Origin: Diploptera punctata
Taxonomy: Eukaryota; Arthropoda; Insecta; Blattodea; Blaberidae
Direction of reading: 5' to 3'
DNA length: 64,000 nucleotides
Assembly: GCA_030220185.1 (NCBI GenBank)
Contig: JASPKZ010009641.1
Location: 62,001-126,000 of the forward strand
Position numbers and translations under genes: made by a program. The notes under the pieces are model-generated. The model saw only the letters and a program-made list of their open reading frames with translations. It made no database searches and was not told the DNA's origin. Numbering within the stretch: position 1 is the stretch's first letter; each line of letters opens with the position of its first letter. Of the stretch, positions 31,061-41,883 are shown in pieces.

Positions 31061-31484
31061 GTCACTAAGCTGATTGGTAACACGAAGATATACCCAGGTA
31101 ATCAGCTGATAAATTATATTTAAAACCACCATTTTGTTTGTTTCTATGGATATTTCACACAAAAATGAGACATCAAGCTCTAATTTCGTAATATAAAGTT
31201 ATTCATGAAAATAATTGGATTTTGTGATTGACCAATTCCCTAATAAACTTCACGAGATTTACAATATTTGTCAATTTTATTAATTTTCTGAACATTATGT
31301 GTAATTCATAATTACCAAAAATTCACACTGCTACTTATCAATATAAATGTTCAGTCTCAAGAATATGTCATAGCTTATCACAAACTGTTCATTTAAGACT
31401 CCTCAGCAATCTCAAAAATTAATGTACACGCATTCCGAGACACCGTGTATATGACAAAATTAAATGAAACAAGCATTTTAGAAA

Positions 31485-32591
31485 AGAAATGGGAATATGA
31501 TGTCACTGTACATCAACTACATGTAGACTTCAAAAGGCATACAATTCAATTAAGAGGGTGAAGTTATATATAGTATCCTGCTGGAGTTTGTAATTCCTAA
31601 AAAGTTAGTTAAACTTACAGGAATGTGTCTAAATGGCACAAAGAGTAGGATGTGTGTAGGCAAACAGTTTTTGGATACTTTTGAAATTCACAATGGGTTG
31701 AAGCAAGGAGATGCACTACCTCCCCTACTATTTAATTTTGTACTACAGCATGCCATAAAATCTTTAGAGGATGAAGAAGGCCTACCACTCAATGGTATTA
31801 ATAAGCTATTGGTTTATATTGATGATGTAGTACTATTGGGTGATAGCGAGGAGTTACTAAAGGCCAACACGCTCACACACTATTGAGTAACGCTAAGAAA
31901 TTGGAACTGGGAGTAAATATCAATAAAACCAAATATATGGTCACACGTAGAAATACATTGTATAATGGAAATGGACAGCTAATGACAAATGAGGAAAATT
32001 TTGAGGAAGTGGCTGAATCCAAATACCTAGGAACAATAATCACAAATAAGAATGAGATGCACAAATAAATTAAACATAGGCTCAATTCTGGAAATGCATG
32101 CTATTATGCATTACATGGGCTCTTGACATCCCAACTCTTTTCAAAAAACGTTAAACTGAAAATATATACAACTATTCTACCAGTTACATTATATGAATGC
32201 AAAACATGGGAGGAAAGGTGATTACGAGTATCGGAGAATAAAGTTCTCAGGAATTTTTTTGAACCAAAGAGAGATGAACAGACAGGTGGATGGAGAAAAC
32301 TTTATAACAGTGAACTACATGCTCTTTATAGGAAGCCAGATATAACAAGAAGAGTTACGACTCAGAGTGCGATGGGCAGGACATGTGGCACAAATGAGGA
32401 ATGAAAGACATGCATGGAAGCTTCTTGTAGGAAAAAGCCTGGTTGGTAGACCAAGAATGAGGTTGGAGAATAATATTAACTACGATTTGAGGGAAGTAGA
32501 TTATACAGGGAATGATTGGAAACCATTATCTCAGGATAGAGATATATGGAGAGCTTATGTCCGTGCAGCCATGAACCTACCGGTTCGATAG
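31485..32591 (+). pseudogene. LINE-A reverse transcriptase, largest copy
   Basis: Plus strand. EYDVTVHQLHVDFK (about 31490) is the RT region with the first Asp. KSRMCVGKQFLDTFEIHNGL, KQGDALPPLLFN (31623-31750) and LLVYIDDVVLLGD (about 31810) form the palm; the catalytic motif is YIDD where YADD is usual. GVNINKTKYMVTRRNTLYNG and ESKYLGTIITN follow (31883-32050). Then come NSGNACYYALHGLL, KIYTTILPVTLYECKT and EPKRDEQTGGWRKLYNSELH in shifting frames. Finally RWAGHVAQMRN, GRPRMRLENNINYDLREVDY and WRAYVRAAMNLPVR are in the open frame 32367-32591. The endonuclease is absent. Five or more frame breaks show a dead, old copy. Confidence 0.85.
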
Positions 32592-32854
32592 TGCCAGTGA
32601 GTTAGCTAGTTAGTTACAACTAAAGAGAACAATTTTTGCCTCAATCGGGTGTGAAGCAAAGATCTCCAAATTTGTGTGTTAGGGCTCTATGATTGGTTAA
32701 TCAGGAAACATACTGACCAAACACAAAATTCTCAAATCCCAGTTGAGGAAAAAGAATTCTCTTTAGTTAGATAAACAAGTGATTACAGACAGCAGGTCTG
32801 TGTTTATTTACATATTATGATTACATTTAGGTACAATTTTACACAATAACTTAC

Positions 32855-32929
32855 ATGGAGTCGTGATTCCATGATTGTTAGATGGCTCTTGATCTTGACA
32901 GAAAACTGGTAATTTGTCAGTCACATTAC
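32855..32929 (-). CDS. Possible host exon (75 bp), phase 1
   Basis: Minus strand, between TTGACATTTTCAG and GTAAGTTATT. Only one frame is open and it reads NVTDKLPVFCQDQEPSNNHG, then ITTP. It starts in phase 1, which would fit the end of the candidate exon at 38962-39094. It also ends in phase 1, and joining to exon A would create a stop, so at least one further exon would be needed between them. The splice sites are good but the peptide is unknown. Confidence 0.3.
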
Positions 32930-32993
32930 CTGAAAATGTCAATAACATTAAAATACAATCAAATGATCCATTTTTCTGTACATTAGATTGCAC

Positions 32994-33290
32994 ATAGCCA
33001 AGAGGTTTAAGGCACAATGCTGTGGTGCAGAACAAGGACACTTGCTGTGATACGAGTTCCCATGGGGAACAAATTTTCTCATGGAATTTGGGTTAGAATG
33101 AACCTGTTGCCCACCCAGCATAGTGAGGAATTTACATAGCTACAATAAGTAAGGCTCCAAGTTGAGAAATCCAGCTGTAACAGCTGAGGGAGCTAACAAG
33201 TGGCGCCACCTACTTGGTTCAATGTTTGTCCATCTCTGTAACTAAAACACACAAATGTGAAGACAGCAGGTGGCTCCAGGCCTGTCACAT
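32994..33290 (+). mobile_element. SINE family A copy
   Basis: ATAGCCAAGAGGTTTAAGGC (A box) and GATACGAGTTCCCATGGGGA (B box) begin the copy. The body GAGAAATCCAGCTGTAACAG is shared with the other copies. The tail is more diverged. Confidence 0.72.
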
Positions 33291-33623
33291 CATAGAGTTA
33301 ACATTTTATGCAGCTGTTGTATGAGATGTGCCAGTCTGTGTGTCTTGCAGTTGGGGACTAGTAACAGCTAGTTGCATGTTTTCTAATATTTTATTCACAT
33401 TTCTGATATAGCCAATTGCCAACTTGTTTATTAGAGTTAGGTTACATTAAATTAGATGAGATAATATAGATTAGGTAAGAACTTGGCGACCTTCAATTTT
33501 TTGTAAGAGCATTTCTCACAAGTTTTTTATTCATTTGGAGCAATCACTAATAGATATTTTTATCGTTCATGTGGCAAATTTAGGTTTTACCTCAACTTCT
33601 CATTCAATTCTAAGGCATAATTT

Positions 33624-33626
<3 letters not shown>

Positions 33627-33656
<30 letters not shown>
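33627..33656. repeat. (AT)n microsatellite
   Basis: About 15 AT units. Confidence 0.95.
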
Positions 33657-33658
<2 letters not shown>

Positions 33659-33789
33659 ATTCATTTATTTACTGCTACAATAACTTTTTTTCCTTTTGAT
33701 TAATTTGAATTTAAGCAGACTGGCATGTCACATATTATCTCCTTTATTGCTATGCAGACTAATACATTTATTTGTTCTTTAGAACAGAA

Positions 33790-33861
33790 GATTAAACTAG
33801 TTCAGAGAGTATCATGCCAGCCTTCTGACTATAGATTGCAGGTTCAATTCCTGACAGGCTT
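33790..33861 (+). tRNA. tRNA-like sequence (pseudogene or SINE head)
   Basis: TAGTTCAGAGAG resembles an A box. GCAGG TTCAATT CCTGA forms a T arm with 4 of 5 pairs. Acceptor ends do not pair, so it is not a functional tRNA. Confidence 0.35.
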
Positions 33862-34093
33862 GGAAAAATTTAACTGAAAATGTCCTATCTCAGTGCTAAG
33901 AGGGTTGGTCATGTACAAATTTTAAACACACCTCTCCATGTACACCCTTGACAAAAAATGAGTCATCTCTTCAACGCACATTACTTCTAAGTCATACTCG
34001 GCACAGCGCTGGGTTCAAACTAGGAAACTAGTCATAATTGTGCAGTCCCTGAGCTACTGTGTTATGTGGTATGAACTGAAGACTCTACTACGT

Positions 34094-34171
34094 GTCCCGA
34101 TAGCTCAATGGTAAAGCATGTGGGCACTGTTTCTGTTAATGAAGATCGCAGGTTCGCGTCTTCAATTACGC
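34094..34171 (+). tRNA. tRNA-like sequence, Asn-like anticodon loop
   Basis: TAGCTCAATGGTAAAGCA (34101-34118) is an A box and D arm. GGTTCGCGTC (34151-34160) is a B box. CTGTTAAT between them resembles a tRNA-Asn anticodon loop. Acceptor and T stems are poorly paired, so a degenerate copy or SINE head. Confidence 0.35.
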
Positions 34172-34559
34172 AGTTTTTTTTCGTGATATTTGTATTAAAA
34201 CGTTTTATGAATTAAATACATTTTATTTCGACATTTGAATTAATACTTTTTAAATTCATAATTTTTTATACCGTTGAGGTTATAACAATGTTACATTACA
34301 TATTTTTACACGCTTTATATTAGCTTGACCTGTATCTGTCTATGTAACGGACCTGTATCTATCTAACGGAATATCTGAACACGATTTTCACCTACTTAAA
34401 ATATTGGATCGACTTGAACTTTCTATACTTGTAAAGGACCCATGACAATACAATAATTTCATAATTTGTTTTTCTAAAATCCTGGCCAGAATCATAGGAA
34501 AATCAAAACAATAAAAACCGGTGTAATGGGTTGCGGACTTATCGACTTTTTAGTCAATC

Positions 34560-34650
34560 GTTGTAAGAGCTCAGTTAGTAGAGCGGTCGATTGTAGTGGT
34601 ATATAATTTCAGCAAACAATAGGTCACTGGTTCAAATCCGGGCCGGAGGC
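34560..34650 (+). tRNA. tRNA-Tyr-like pseudogene retaining an intron-like insert
   Basis: GAGCTCAGTTAGTAGAGCGG (D arm), then a loop TTGTAG containing GTA, then about 20 bases (TGGTATATAATTTCAGCAAA), then AGGTCACTGGTTCAAATCC. The order matches intron-containing insect tRNA-Tyr. The D stem (GCTC/GAGC) is intact, but the acceptor 3' strand CCGGAGG has no partner at the 5' end (GTTGTAA) and the anticodon stem is weak. Confidence 0.55.
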
Positions 34651-34717
34651 TTATTTTAGGAAAGTATTATGCAATTAAATTTTCATGGGATTCCGATTTA
34701 TGACAATTAATTAAACT

Positions 34718-35211
34718 AAAAAAAAATAATAGTTTAAAAAACTAAAACAACACGCTTTATTAGAAAACCGAAATAAAAAATTAAAAATAATTTTAATTTC
34801 CAACACGCTTGGGGAAAAAATTTAAAGTGGCCAACAAAAAAATCATCTCCAACACATCTAGAAGAAAACTAGAGTTATCTACAAAAAAAAAAAACAATTT
34901 TACCATCAAAAGCTTGGAGTGCTTTTTATGGTTTTTACGTTTTCTTCTTAGAGACTTTACTTTTAACAATATCCGTTTATTATCAAATGTATTAATTGAT
35001 ATAGGGCACCCCACGGTTTTGACATTAAAATTATTTTTTTGTAGATAACTCCAGTTTTATTCTAGATGTGTTGGAGATGATTTTTTTGTTGACCATTTAA
35101 TTTTATTCCAAGCGTTTTGGAAAATAAAATTATTTTTCATTTTTCAGTTCGGTTTTCTAATAAAGCGTGTTTTAGTTTGTTTAAACTATTATTTATTTTT
35201 ACCTTGTATAC
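34718..35211. mobile_element. Foldback/MITE-like element with arms of about 178 bp
   Basis: Arms at 34718-34895 and 35034-35211 are inverted copies. They share ACACGCTTTATTAGAAAACC, CAACAAAAAAATCATCTCCA and ACACATCTAGAA, with scattered differences. A unique centre of about 138 bp carries no ORF of note. The arms make up most of the element, as in foldback elements. A clear target duplication was not identified. Confidence 0.8.
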
Positions 35212-35214
35212 TTC

Positions 35215-35515
35215 CGTCTTCCTCAACTATCTAAAATTTTCGTTGATTTCACTCTAGGCCTTTCGATGCATGCTTCATCTTCTGCAGTTGTAGTTAGTAT
35301 TGAATGAATTGTACGTCTAATAGAGGGTTTTGCTTATTAGACACATTTTCGTTGAGATTGTTTGTATTCTTGGCCTTTTTGATAATTTAGATTTCTTGTA
35401 AAATGCTAATTTTGTGTATGTTGTTTTCTCTGTGTATAATTTACATTGTATTATCCATATTGTTGAAACTGTGGCCGCTTTCTGAAATATGTTTAGCGAA
35501 ATTTGACTTCATTGT
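35215..35515 (-). pseudogene. Penelope-like element C-terminal fragment (third subfamily)
   Basis: Minus strand: a VKF..H.S..GH-like start, then FNNMDNTM and ENNIHK pieces, then TTTAEDEAC at the end. This is the AHxxENGH-to-C-terminus layout of PLE nucleases. It finishes with a GATG...CATC hairpin, GAA and self-complementary AGGCCT (about 35271-35250), the same ribozyme-like 3' layout as other PLE ends here, though its core (CTGCAGA) is off consensus. Confidence 0.5.
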
Positions 35516-35539
35516 TAAAGCAGAAGGCAAATCAAATTT

Positions 35540-35780
35540 CGCTGTTCACCAGGTTGAATCCAATCGAAAATGTATGGGCTAAGATGAAAATAGGGATGAA
35601 CTCTAATTGGCCTGCAGATGCATGAAAGACGAAAGATGGCTTATGGGCACAAATTCAATACGCCTGGGATGATCTAGCTGATAGTCCACGTGCCTGTAGA
35701 AATTTGATTGCATCAATGCCCCGCAGATAGAGGGCGGCAACAGATGCTGAGGAATTATACACCCGATATTGATTTTGTTT
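35540..35780 (+). pseudogene. Tc1/mariner transposase C-terminal fragment
   Basis: LNPIENVWAKMKIGMNSNW (about 35551) includes the catalytic Glu of the DDE set. WAQIQYAWDDLADSPRACRN and LIASMPRR follow, with stops between. It is a separate family from the element at 22439-23945. Confidence 0.7.
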
Positions 35781-35940
35781 TTGTTAAGTTTTCATTTTAG
35801 AAGATATATTTTCTTTCTTCATTTAATTATTAGAAGGTTTTCCTTTATGTGTGTGCATTAAAGCCATAAAATTCAAATATAAAATTAAATATGAAACTAT
35901 ATTACAGGCGAAATGCTATCCTAACATTCAGTAAAAAAAA

Positions 35941-36012
35941 AGTAGAACGGGAATCGAACCCGTGAGGTTACGAACGCAGATGTTGTGTGTTAAACCTCTC
36001 GTCCACGGAAAC
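35941..36012 (-). tRNA. tRNA-Val-like pseudogene
   Basis: Minus strand, 72 nt. The 5' end GTTTCCG equals a tRNA-Val acceptor strand. GAGGTTTAACACA and ACATCTGCG resemble D and anticodon arms. ACGGG TTCGATT CCCGT is a perfect T arm. The 3' acceptor (TCTACT) no longer pairs with the 5' end, so it is probably dead or a SINE head. Confidence 0.5.
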
Positions 36013-36274
36013 ACACAAAGGCAAGCTCTCTCTGTTATGTTACTTGAGTGTACACTACGTTAACTAGCAAACACCACAGTACAATTACAAAAAACGTGTT
36101 AATGGGAATAAGGCTTCAGCGAGTGCTCACGAAGTTCCCCGATCGGTTGATAGAATCAAGAGATGATTTTTTTTGTCTAAGGGTGTACATATGTTGAGAA
36201 GACATGAGGTATTATTGATAGTGATTCATCCATCACACAGGAATGTTATGCCTGGTGTTTCTTATATGGTGGTC

Positions 36275-36560
36275 CATGCTGAAGACGGGTGATTTAAGGC
36301 ATGATGCCATGTTACAGTTCGAGTCCCCATGGGGGAAGAAATTTTGTCATGTAATTTTGGCCAATATCAGACCACTGCCATCAATCTTCATGAGGAATTT
36401 GGGTAGCTACAGTAAGTTGCTTCAGGTCGAGAAAACCAGTTACAACAGCTGGTAGACCCAACATGATGGCCACATATAACTCTATACAGCTAAATGATAG
36501 TCTACCTCTGTGGTCAACACATGTGGATGTGAGGCCAGCTACTGGATTATAAGACTTATG
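36275..36560 (+). mobile_element. SINE family A copy
   Basis: ACGGGTGATTTAAGGCATGA (A box region), CAGTTCGAGTCCCCATGGGG (B box) and the shared body to CACATGTGGATGTGAGGCCA. Confidence 0.75.
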
Positions 36561-36879
36561 AATACATGGAAGCACAGAATTTCGATCACCACCACTCCAC
36601 ATACAATACTCAAACACTTAAACATACACTCATCCTACACTCCTCTCCGTAAATAATACCTGTGTGGCATGGTCTGCTCAAGTGGTGCTTAAATTAATAA
36701 TATATCACACTGTTCTCTTCGGTCCCTTTGCATCTTATATAACAGAAATATTTAATTTTTCCTGTCTTTATAAATAACTCAAGACTGGTATAATTTTAAA
36801 TAACAATTAAACTAATTATTGTCACAAGCACATTATTAAATAGGAATGAATACTGCACCACACGTGAGATAAACATTGA

Positions 36880-36985
36880 AGAAGTGATGTAATTCAAATA
36901 CCTGGGTACAATAACTACAGATATTAAGTACAAGCTCAACTCGGAAAACTCATGCAAGGGAGTCTTGTCATACAACTTCTCTATG
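36880..36985 (+). pseudogene. LINE-A short fragment
   Basis: EEVM, stop, FKYLGTITTDIKYKLNSENS matches the KYLGTIITN...LNSGNA block of the copy at 31485-32591. Confidence 0.6.
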
Positions 36986-37004
36986 CAAATAAACAAAACT
37001 CCAT

Positions 37005-37270
37005 GGCACAACTGGCATCATATCCAGTGCTACTTACACAGATCGACAATCATCCAGACATGACAGTCAGCATGTCAAGTTCCACAGCCGTTATAGCTGC
37101 ATTTCTCGATCTGGGGCCAATACTTATTGTGACTATCACAATTTCTCACAATGCTGTGCAGACTGTGGTCCCATAAATATTCAAATTCTATGAGATCATT
37201 TCTTGAGACTCGAGCAAGTGCATGTCCCATACAAGCTACCCTGCTATGGCACAGAACTCTCTAAACAAAG
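37005..37270 (-). mobile_element. SINE family A, diverged copy
   Basis: The minus strand carries the GAGAAATGCAGCTATAACGG body and CACTTGCTCGAGTCTCAAGA in place of the B box. Strongly diverged. Confidence 0.55.
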
Positions 37271-37434
37271 CTTAAACATATAACATTGTGATTATTCAAG
37301 TTTTACTATAATGTATGAATGCTAAATATAATCTCACTACTAACTCAGAATAACATTATGGTGAATAATTTTTAGTTACATTGGGAGTTCTAGCACAGAT
37401 GTCTTGATATCGTAAATAAAATGTAAAAAAAAAA

Positions 37435-37700
37435 CTGCTGTAGAACTTGGAAAAACATTAGTTTACCTTTCCCAATATAGGCTATTTTCTAATTCCTACA
37501 GAATAACAGTGCGCATGTGCATGAGTTTATACAGCTGTAGGTAAGATGGAACCACATATCTTTCATGTCCTAGAGAAAGTTTATAGAGCTGTCACTAGAT
37601 GGCAGCACTTGCAGTATGACAAACCTTCAAATTAAATTTCTAAACATTTATTAGAAATGGATGTACACTAACTTCTCCCCTCCTAACATAACAAAAATAG
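37435..37700 (-). repeat. Interspersed repeat, inverted partner of 40310-40490
   Basis: In reverse complement it contains CATCCATTTCTAATAAATGT, CATCTAGTGACAGCTCTATA and a GGAATTAGAAAATA stretch. All have counterparts in the same order at 40340-40470. It is longer than the other copy by an insert around 37510-37560. Confidence 0.65.
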
Positions 37701-38150
37701 TGTAATTGAGTTGTTAATGGTGGTAAAATTGCAAGAGGAGAGAAAATAGCTAGTGAGTATCACATTGTCTAAAATGTTGTAATGTTACCGTGTTTTTCAT
37801 AAATAAATAAATACATGAAAATTCTAAAAGAATGTTATAAGTAGAGTGAGGAATTATATGAAGAAAATTATAGGAAAATATGAAATCGTGAAGACAAAAT
37901 ATGAAAAATATGAAAATTATGGCAAAAATAATATGAAGCTACTATTTTCTAAACTTTTTACATATATTTATACACATAGGTCCTTCATAATTTATAAGTG
38001 TACAATACCAGCACATAAATGAAACAAACAGAACTTATTTATAGCTCACGAATTCAAGATATTTACTGTATTTTGATTTTAATTAGCTTTTTCATTAATT
38101 CTGACCCGATATAAAATATCATGTTCATGATTTGAAACAATTTTAATGGA
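37701..38150. other. No gene recognised
   Basis: AT-rich with many TATGAAAATATG-like words; no ORF or structured element identified. Confidence 0.4.
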
Positions 38151-38219
38151 TCACGCCATAGTGTAGTTGTATAAGGAAATGTAGTACAAACATGAAAGTC
38201 GTGGGTTCAAGTTGCGATA
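38151..38219 (+). tRNA. tRNA-like sequence, weak
   Basis: ATAGTGTAGTTGTATAAGG and GTGGGTTCAAGTTGCG resemble A and B boxes at tRNA spacing. The stems do not close. Possibly an Asp-like SINE head. Confidence 0.25.
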
Positions 38220-38862
38220 TGGTCAAGATTTTTGGCTGGTCCAGACCTTCTGGATCTGGGGTCAATTCAGATTCTAATGGAAGTGAATACTAGATGCATG
38301 TTCTGGGCACAAATGTGGCCTTCAGGCATACAACAACTTGGCGGACATCTCATGCCTATTGTCTAGAATGATGGGTGCTTCAACATACCCAAATGTCTCC
38401 AACAAAGTTTATAAGCAAGTACAATTTGGATTATTGTTATTTTTACATTGCATAAATATAATATATATTCCTGTAGATGCAAATGTAACGATAACATTAA
38501 ATTGGACAATTTAGAATACAAGTAAACCATTTCGGTATGTCATATTTGGAGAAACAAGATGTTGAAAGTCCATAATTGATTCTTGGGATTGTTTCAGAAC
38601 TCACTTTGCAATTACAATTACATTTAATATTGAACTACAAACATGGTGAAATGTAGTTAGAATCATTTTAACATTATTATTTTTTATTAAATGGGTCTAA
38701 CCTAGTGTCTATAGTCTTGGTCTACTTGTGCTTTGAACATCCAATTGTCAATTCTGTTCGTAATACAGACTTTTTTTTCCCCACATTTTTTGACAGTAAA
38801 TTATAAAGCCTGTCTGTCGTAATTGTTTTGCACAATGAAAAATTATGCTCAACATCACACGA

Positions 38863-38912
38863 TGTTATGGCAGCATACGTGCATCATCAATGTTATGGCA
38901 GCATACGTGCAT
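38863..38912. repeat. Two-copy tandem repeat, unit about 26 bp
   Basis: ATGTTATGGCAGCATACGTG is present twice in direct succession. Confidence 0.85.
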
Positions 38913-38961
38913 CGTGCTACATTTAATGGTTTTATGTAAGTGAGAAAAATGTTCCCCTTAC

Positions 38962-39094
38962 CTACATGAACTATACTCATTTCACAAAGCACTGCTTCAA
39001 GTTTAGCAGCAGCAGTCTTTCCTACATTTAAATGCTGTAATATATTCACAAAGTAAGGAGTGACCTCAGGTAGCAAGAACAAACTGACAGCTAC
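38962..39094 (-). CDS. Possible host exon (133 bp), phase 0 to 1
   Basis: Minus strand, between ATTCTGGTATTCAG and GTAAGGGG. The open frame reads VAVSLFLLPEVTPYFVNILQ, then HLNVGKTAAAKLEAV and LCEMSIVHV. It ends in phase 1, which suits the candidate exon at 32855-32929. It is the most protein-like non-transposon frame in this part of the window, with mixed hydrophobic and charged residues. I do not recognise the protein, and the frame stays open a little way upstream of the acceptor, so the boundary is an inference. Confidence 0.4.
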
Positions 39095-39135
39095 CTGAAT
39101 ACCAGAATATTTCAACATTGTTGTTTTACTTATTC

Positions 39136-39174
39136 ATCTTCAGTCTAACGCTCTTCCAACTGAGCTGTTTCGGC
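39136..39174 (-). tRNA. 5' half of a tRNA-Phe gene (truncated)
   Basis: On the minus strand GCCGAAACAGCTCAGTTGGA followed by AGAGCGTTAGACTGAAGAT equals tRNA-Phe from base 1 through the GAA anticodon, with at most a couple of changes. Identity then stops abruptly. The 3' half, with T arm and acceptor, is absent, so it cannot be a working tRNA gene. Confidence 0.8.
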
Positions 39175-39179
39175 ATGCT

Positions 39180-40300
39180 ACGAGTTAATGGTAAATCCAG
39201 AAAATTGGATAAACTTGGGTAAATTTCTTGACAAAATGCAGAAAATAAGAACTACACTCAGTCATGAATAAATACATCTTATCAAAATGCAATACCACTA
39301 ATTCTTCATAATTATACATAACTTAATTAATGTATAATGTTATTGTATTATTATTTAATTGTAATTTTATTGTTTTATTTTTATTTTTCTTTATACTATT
39401 ACCAATTATTACTTTATTGTAACAGTCTGTCAACAGCATGTACGGCTTACTACCTACCCGTGTGACCCATATATGTAAATAATATTGTAAATATCTTTTT
39501 TTTAGCCTAATAGTCCTACTACTACTACTTATTCATCTAGGCTTATGTTTTTGTTCTGAGGATCGAGTTTAGGATGAAAACCTCCATCTAAAATGGTCAC
39601 TCTGTGACTTCTCATCCAATTATCTTGCTCAGAATGGATAGTGAAGAATTTTCACTTGTCTACTATATTACACTGTCAAAAATTACATAATTACATTCAT
39701 TTCAAAAATATTTTAATGAATTCCTAGAACTTTTATAGAAAAGAAACCGGAATTTGAAAGTTGAAAAATATGAAGGAGTATGAAATTTTCACTAAAATAT
39801 GAAAATTTTGATAAAATACTAAGTTTTTTGTTGGTCTTATTTGATTCTATACATCGTAAAATATAAAGATACTTAGCCTCAGCGCTCTCTAACAAATACT
39901 TTAAAATAAGAAATTTCATAAAATTCCTCGCTCTAGTTACAAGTTTCAATGAAATAATGTTTAAAATATTACAAAATATTAGTAAAGACAGAAGAAGTAC
40001 ATAGAGTAATGTTATACAAGAATACACTGGAAAATGAAGGGAAAGATAATGTACTGTTGAGCTAATTATTAAATATGTATAGCTACAAATGCAATGATTG
40101 CTTTGAAGTTATACAGAATTCCTGAGTGTTTGCATAAATGATTAAAGGAACTTACATTAAATGATGGAGATATCTGTGAAACTGGAATGACCAACAATCA
40201 AAAATATATTTCAAGAAATGGATGTCCATTCACTTCATTTTCTTAGGTTCTGATGGCAAAAATTAGTGTATATTAGTAAATGGTGTATGTGTACTATGGA
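39180..40300. other. No gene recognised; local repeat
   Basis: 39950-40060 resembles 40510-40620 (TACATAGAG, ACAAGAATA, GGGAAAGATAAT in order). A short CTACTACTACTA tract lies near 39518. Confidence 0.4.
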
Positions 40301-40309
40301 TGTAAATTA

Positions 40310-40490
40310 TTTTGTTAGGTTAGGAAGGAGCAAGTTGGTATACGTCCATTTCTAATAAACATTTGGGAATTTATTGCAAAGGTTGTTATGGATTTCACAG
40401 TTACATCATTCCATCTAGCAGCAGCTCTATAAACATTCTGTAGGACTTAGAAAATGTATTGGGAAGGATAAACTAAAGTTTTTCCAAAAA
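40310..40490 (+). repeat. Interspersed repeat, plus copy
   Basis: Inverted partner of 37435-37700. Blocks include TCCATTTCTAATAAACATTT and GCAGCTCTATAAACATTCTG. Confidence 0.65.
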
Positions 40491-40499
40491 AATGTTATA

Positions 40500-41870
40500 A
40501 GTATCGATGCAAAACGTTTCAAACATTACAAAATGTTAGTACGGGCAGAATATGTACATAGAGCAACAGAATTACAAGAATATACTATGGAAAATCATGG
40601 GAAAGATAATATAAAGTTAAATCAAAAAAAAAAAATCCATGATAGTGAAGATAAAATCTGTGTAAGGTACTTTAAAATCTTCGATCCATGTTGGAAACTT
40701 AAGCCAATACGTTTTATATTGTTTGTGAATATTGTAAACGTTTTAAGAAGCTTTCGAAAGTGTTTAAAATAGTTGGAAATGTTAGTAAAAACAAAACCGT
40801 AAACCAATAATTTGATTAATTTCTAATGGATATTCTAAAAATTTCAAGACCTAATGGTATTCAGTATAAATAAACACTCTAACATGATAAAAAGCAATTC
40901 CATATGTGCACCAGTACACTAAAATAAGGAGAATATCGTCTTTCTGCCAATAATGGAAATTTATGTACATTAATGTGTTGATTGGTTATAGTACTGTGAG
41001 TGAAGTTTAAAATAATTACATTTGAACGTATTTCTTGGAATAAATATCAGCTGAAATCTAATTTAAAAGTATGATTTCAGTCGGAGATTAACCAATTGGT
41101 TAATCGCGACATATTTCATATTTCTCAAATTATTTTAAATATTTTCCTAAAAACTTATTAAACAAAAATAAGAATCCCAACTGGAACAAATTACATACAT
41201 ACCCACATTGAGGAATACAGAACATGCGAAGATAAAACAGAATAGTAAAAACTGCAAAACGTAAACAAATTTGAAATGATACCTTAACTTTGGCTTCATA
41301 AGAAAACAAATGGATCAAGCCCGGAAGCACTTTCCAAAGGAAATAGGGGCGGGGTATATCACGATCGTTTTTACTTACACATTTTAACATAACTTAAATA
41401 AAACAAATATGCATAAAATAATATAGTTATTCTTTTTAGTACTGCAAAATTATTACCTTAAACTCATTTTAGTCGTAGATATTGAAAAAAAAGTGGGACT
41501 ATTTCCTGTCTTGACCACTCTAAGATCATACAAATAGCTATGGTTTAAACAGCTCTGGCCAGCGTTTCTATGACCATAGTGTGTCACAATCGAGAAAACC
41601 ACTTCTCTATCGATACAAGCGTTTGCCTTTCGATAATTACAAGTTTCAACCACAGAGTATGGAAACACAGAGTGTAATATGTTTAATACTCTGTGAGTAT
41701 TTCTCTGTAATATTAAAATAGAAGATAAAAAATCTATGGTAATCACTAATGTTCTGTGGGTACTTGGCTAAAAGATTTTAATAAAACATAGAAAAATCTG
41801 TGGGGTTCACTGAATACTATGTGGTTAAAAGATTTTAATAAAATATAACAAATACCTGTCACTTACTCTG
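40500..41870. other. No gene recognised
   Basis: The plus frame 40533-40772 (LVRAEYVHRATELQEYT) is related to the decayed piece at 39950 and is probably a repeat. 41454-41870 precedes the Merlin-like pseudogene, and its inverted repeat could not be located. Confidence 0.35.
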
Positions 41871-41883
41871 TTTGACTTTAATA

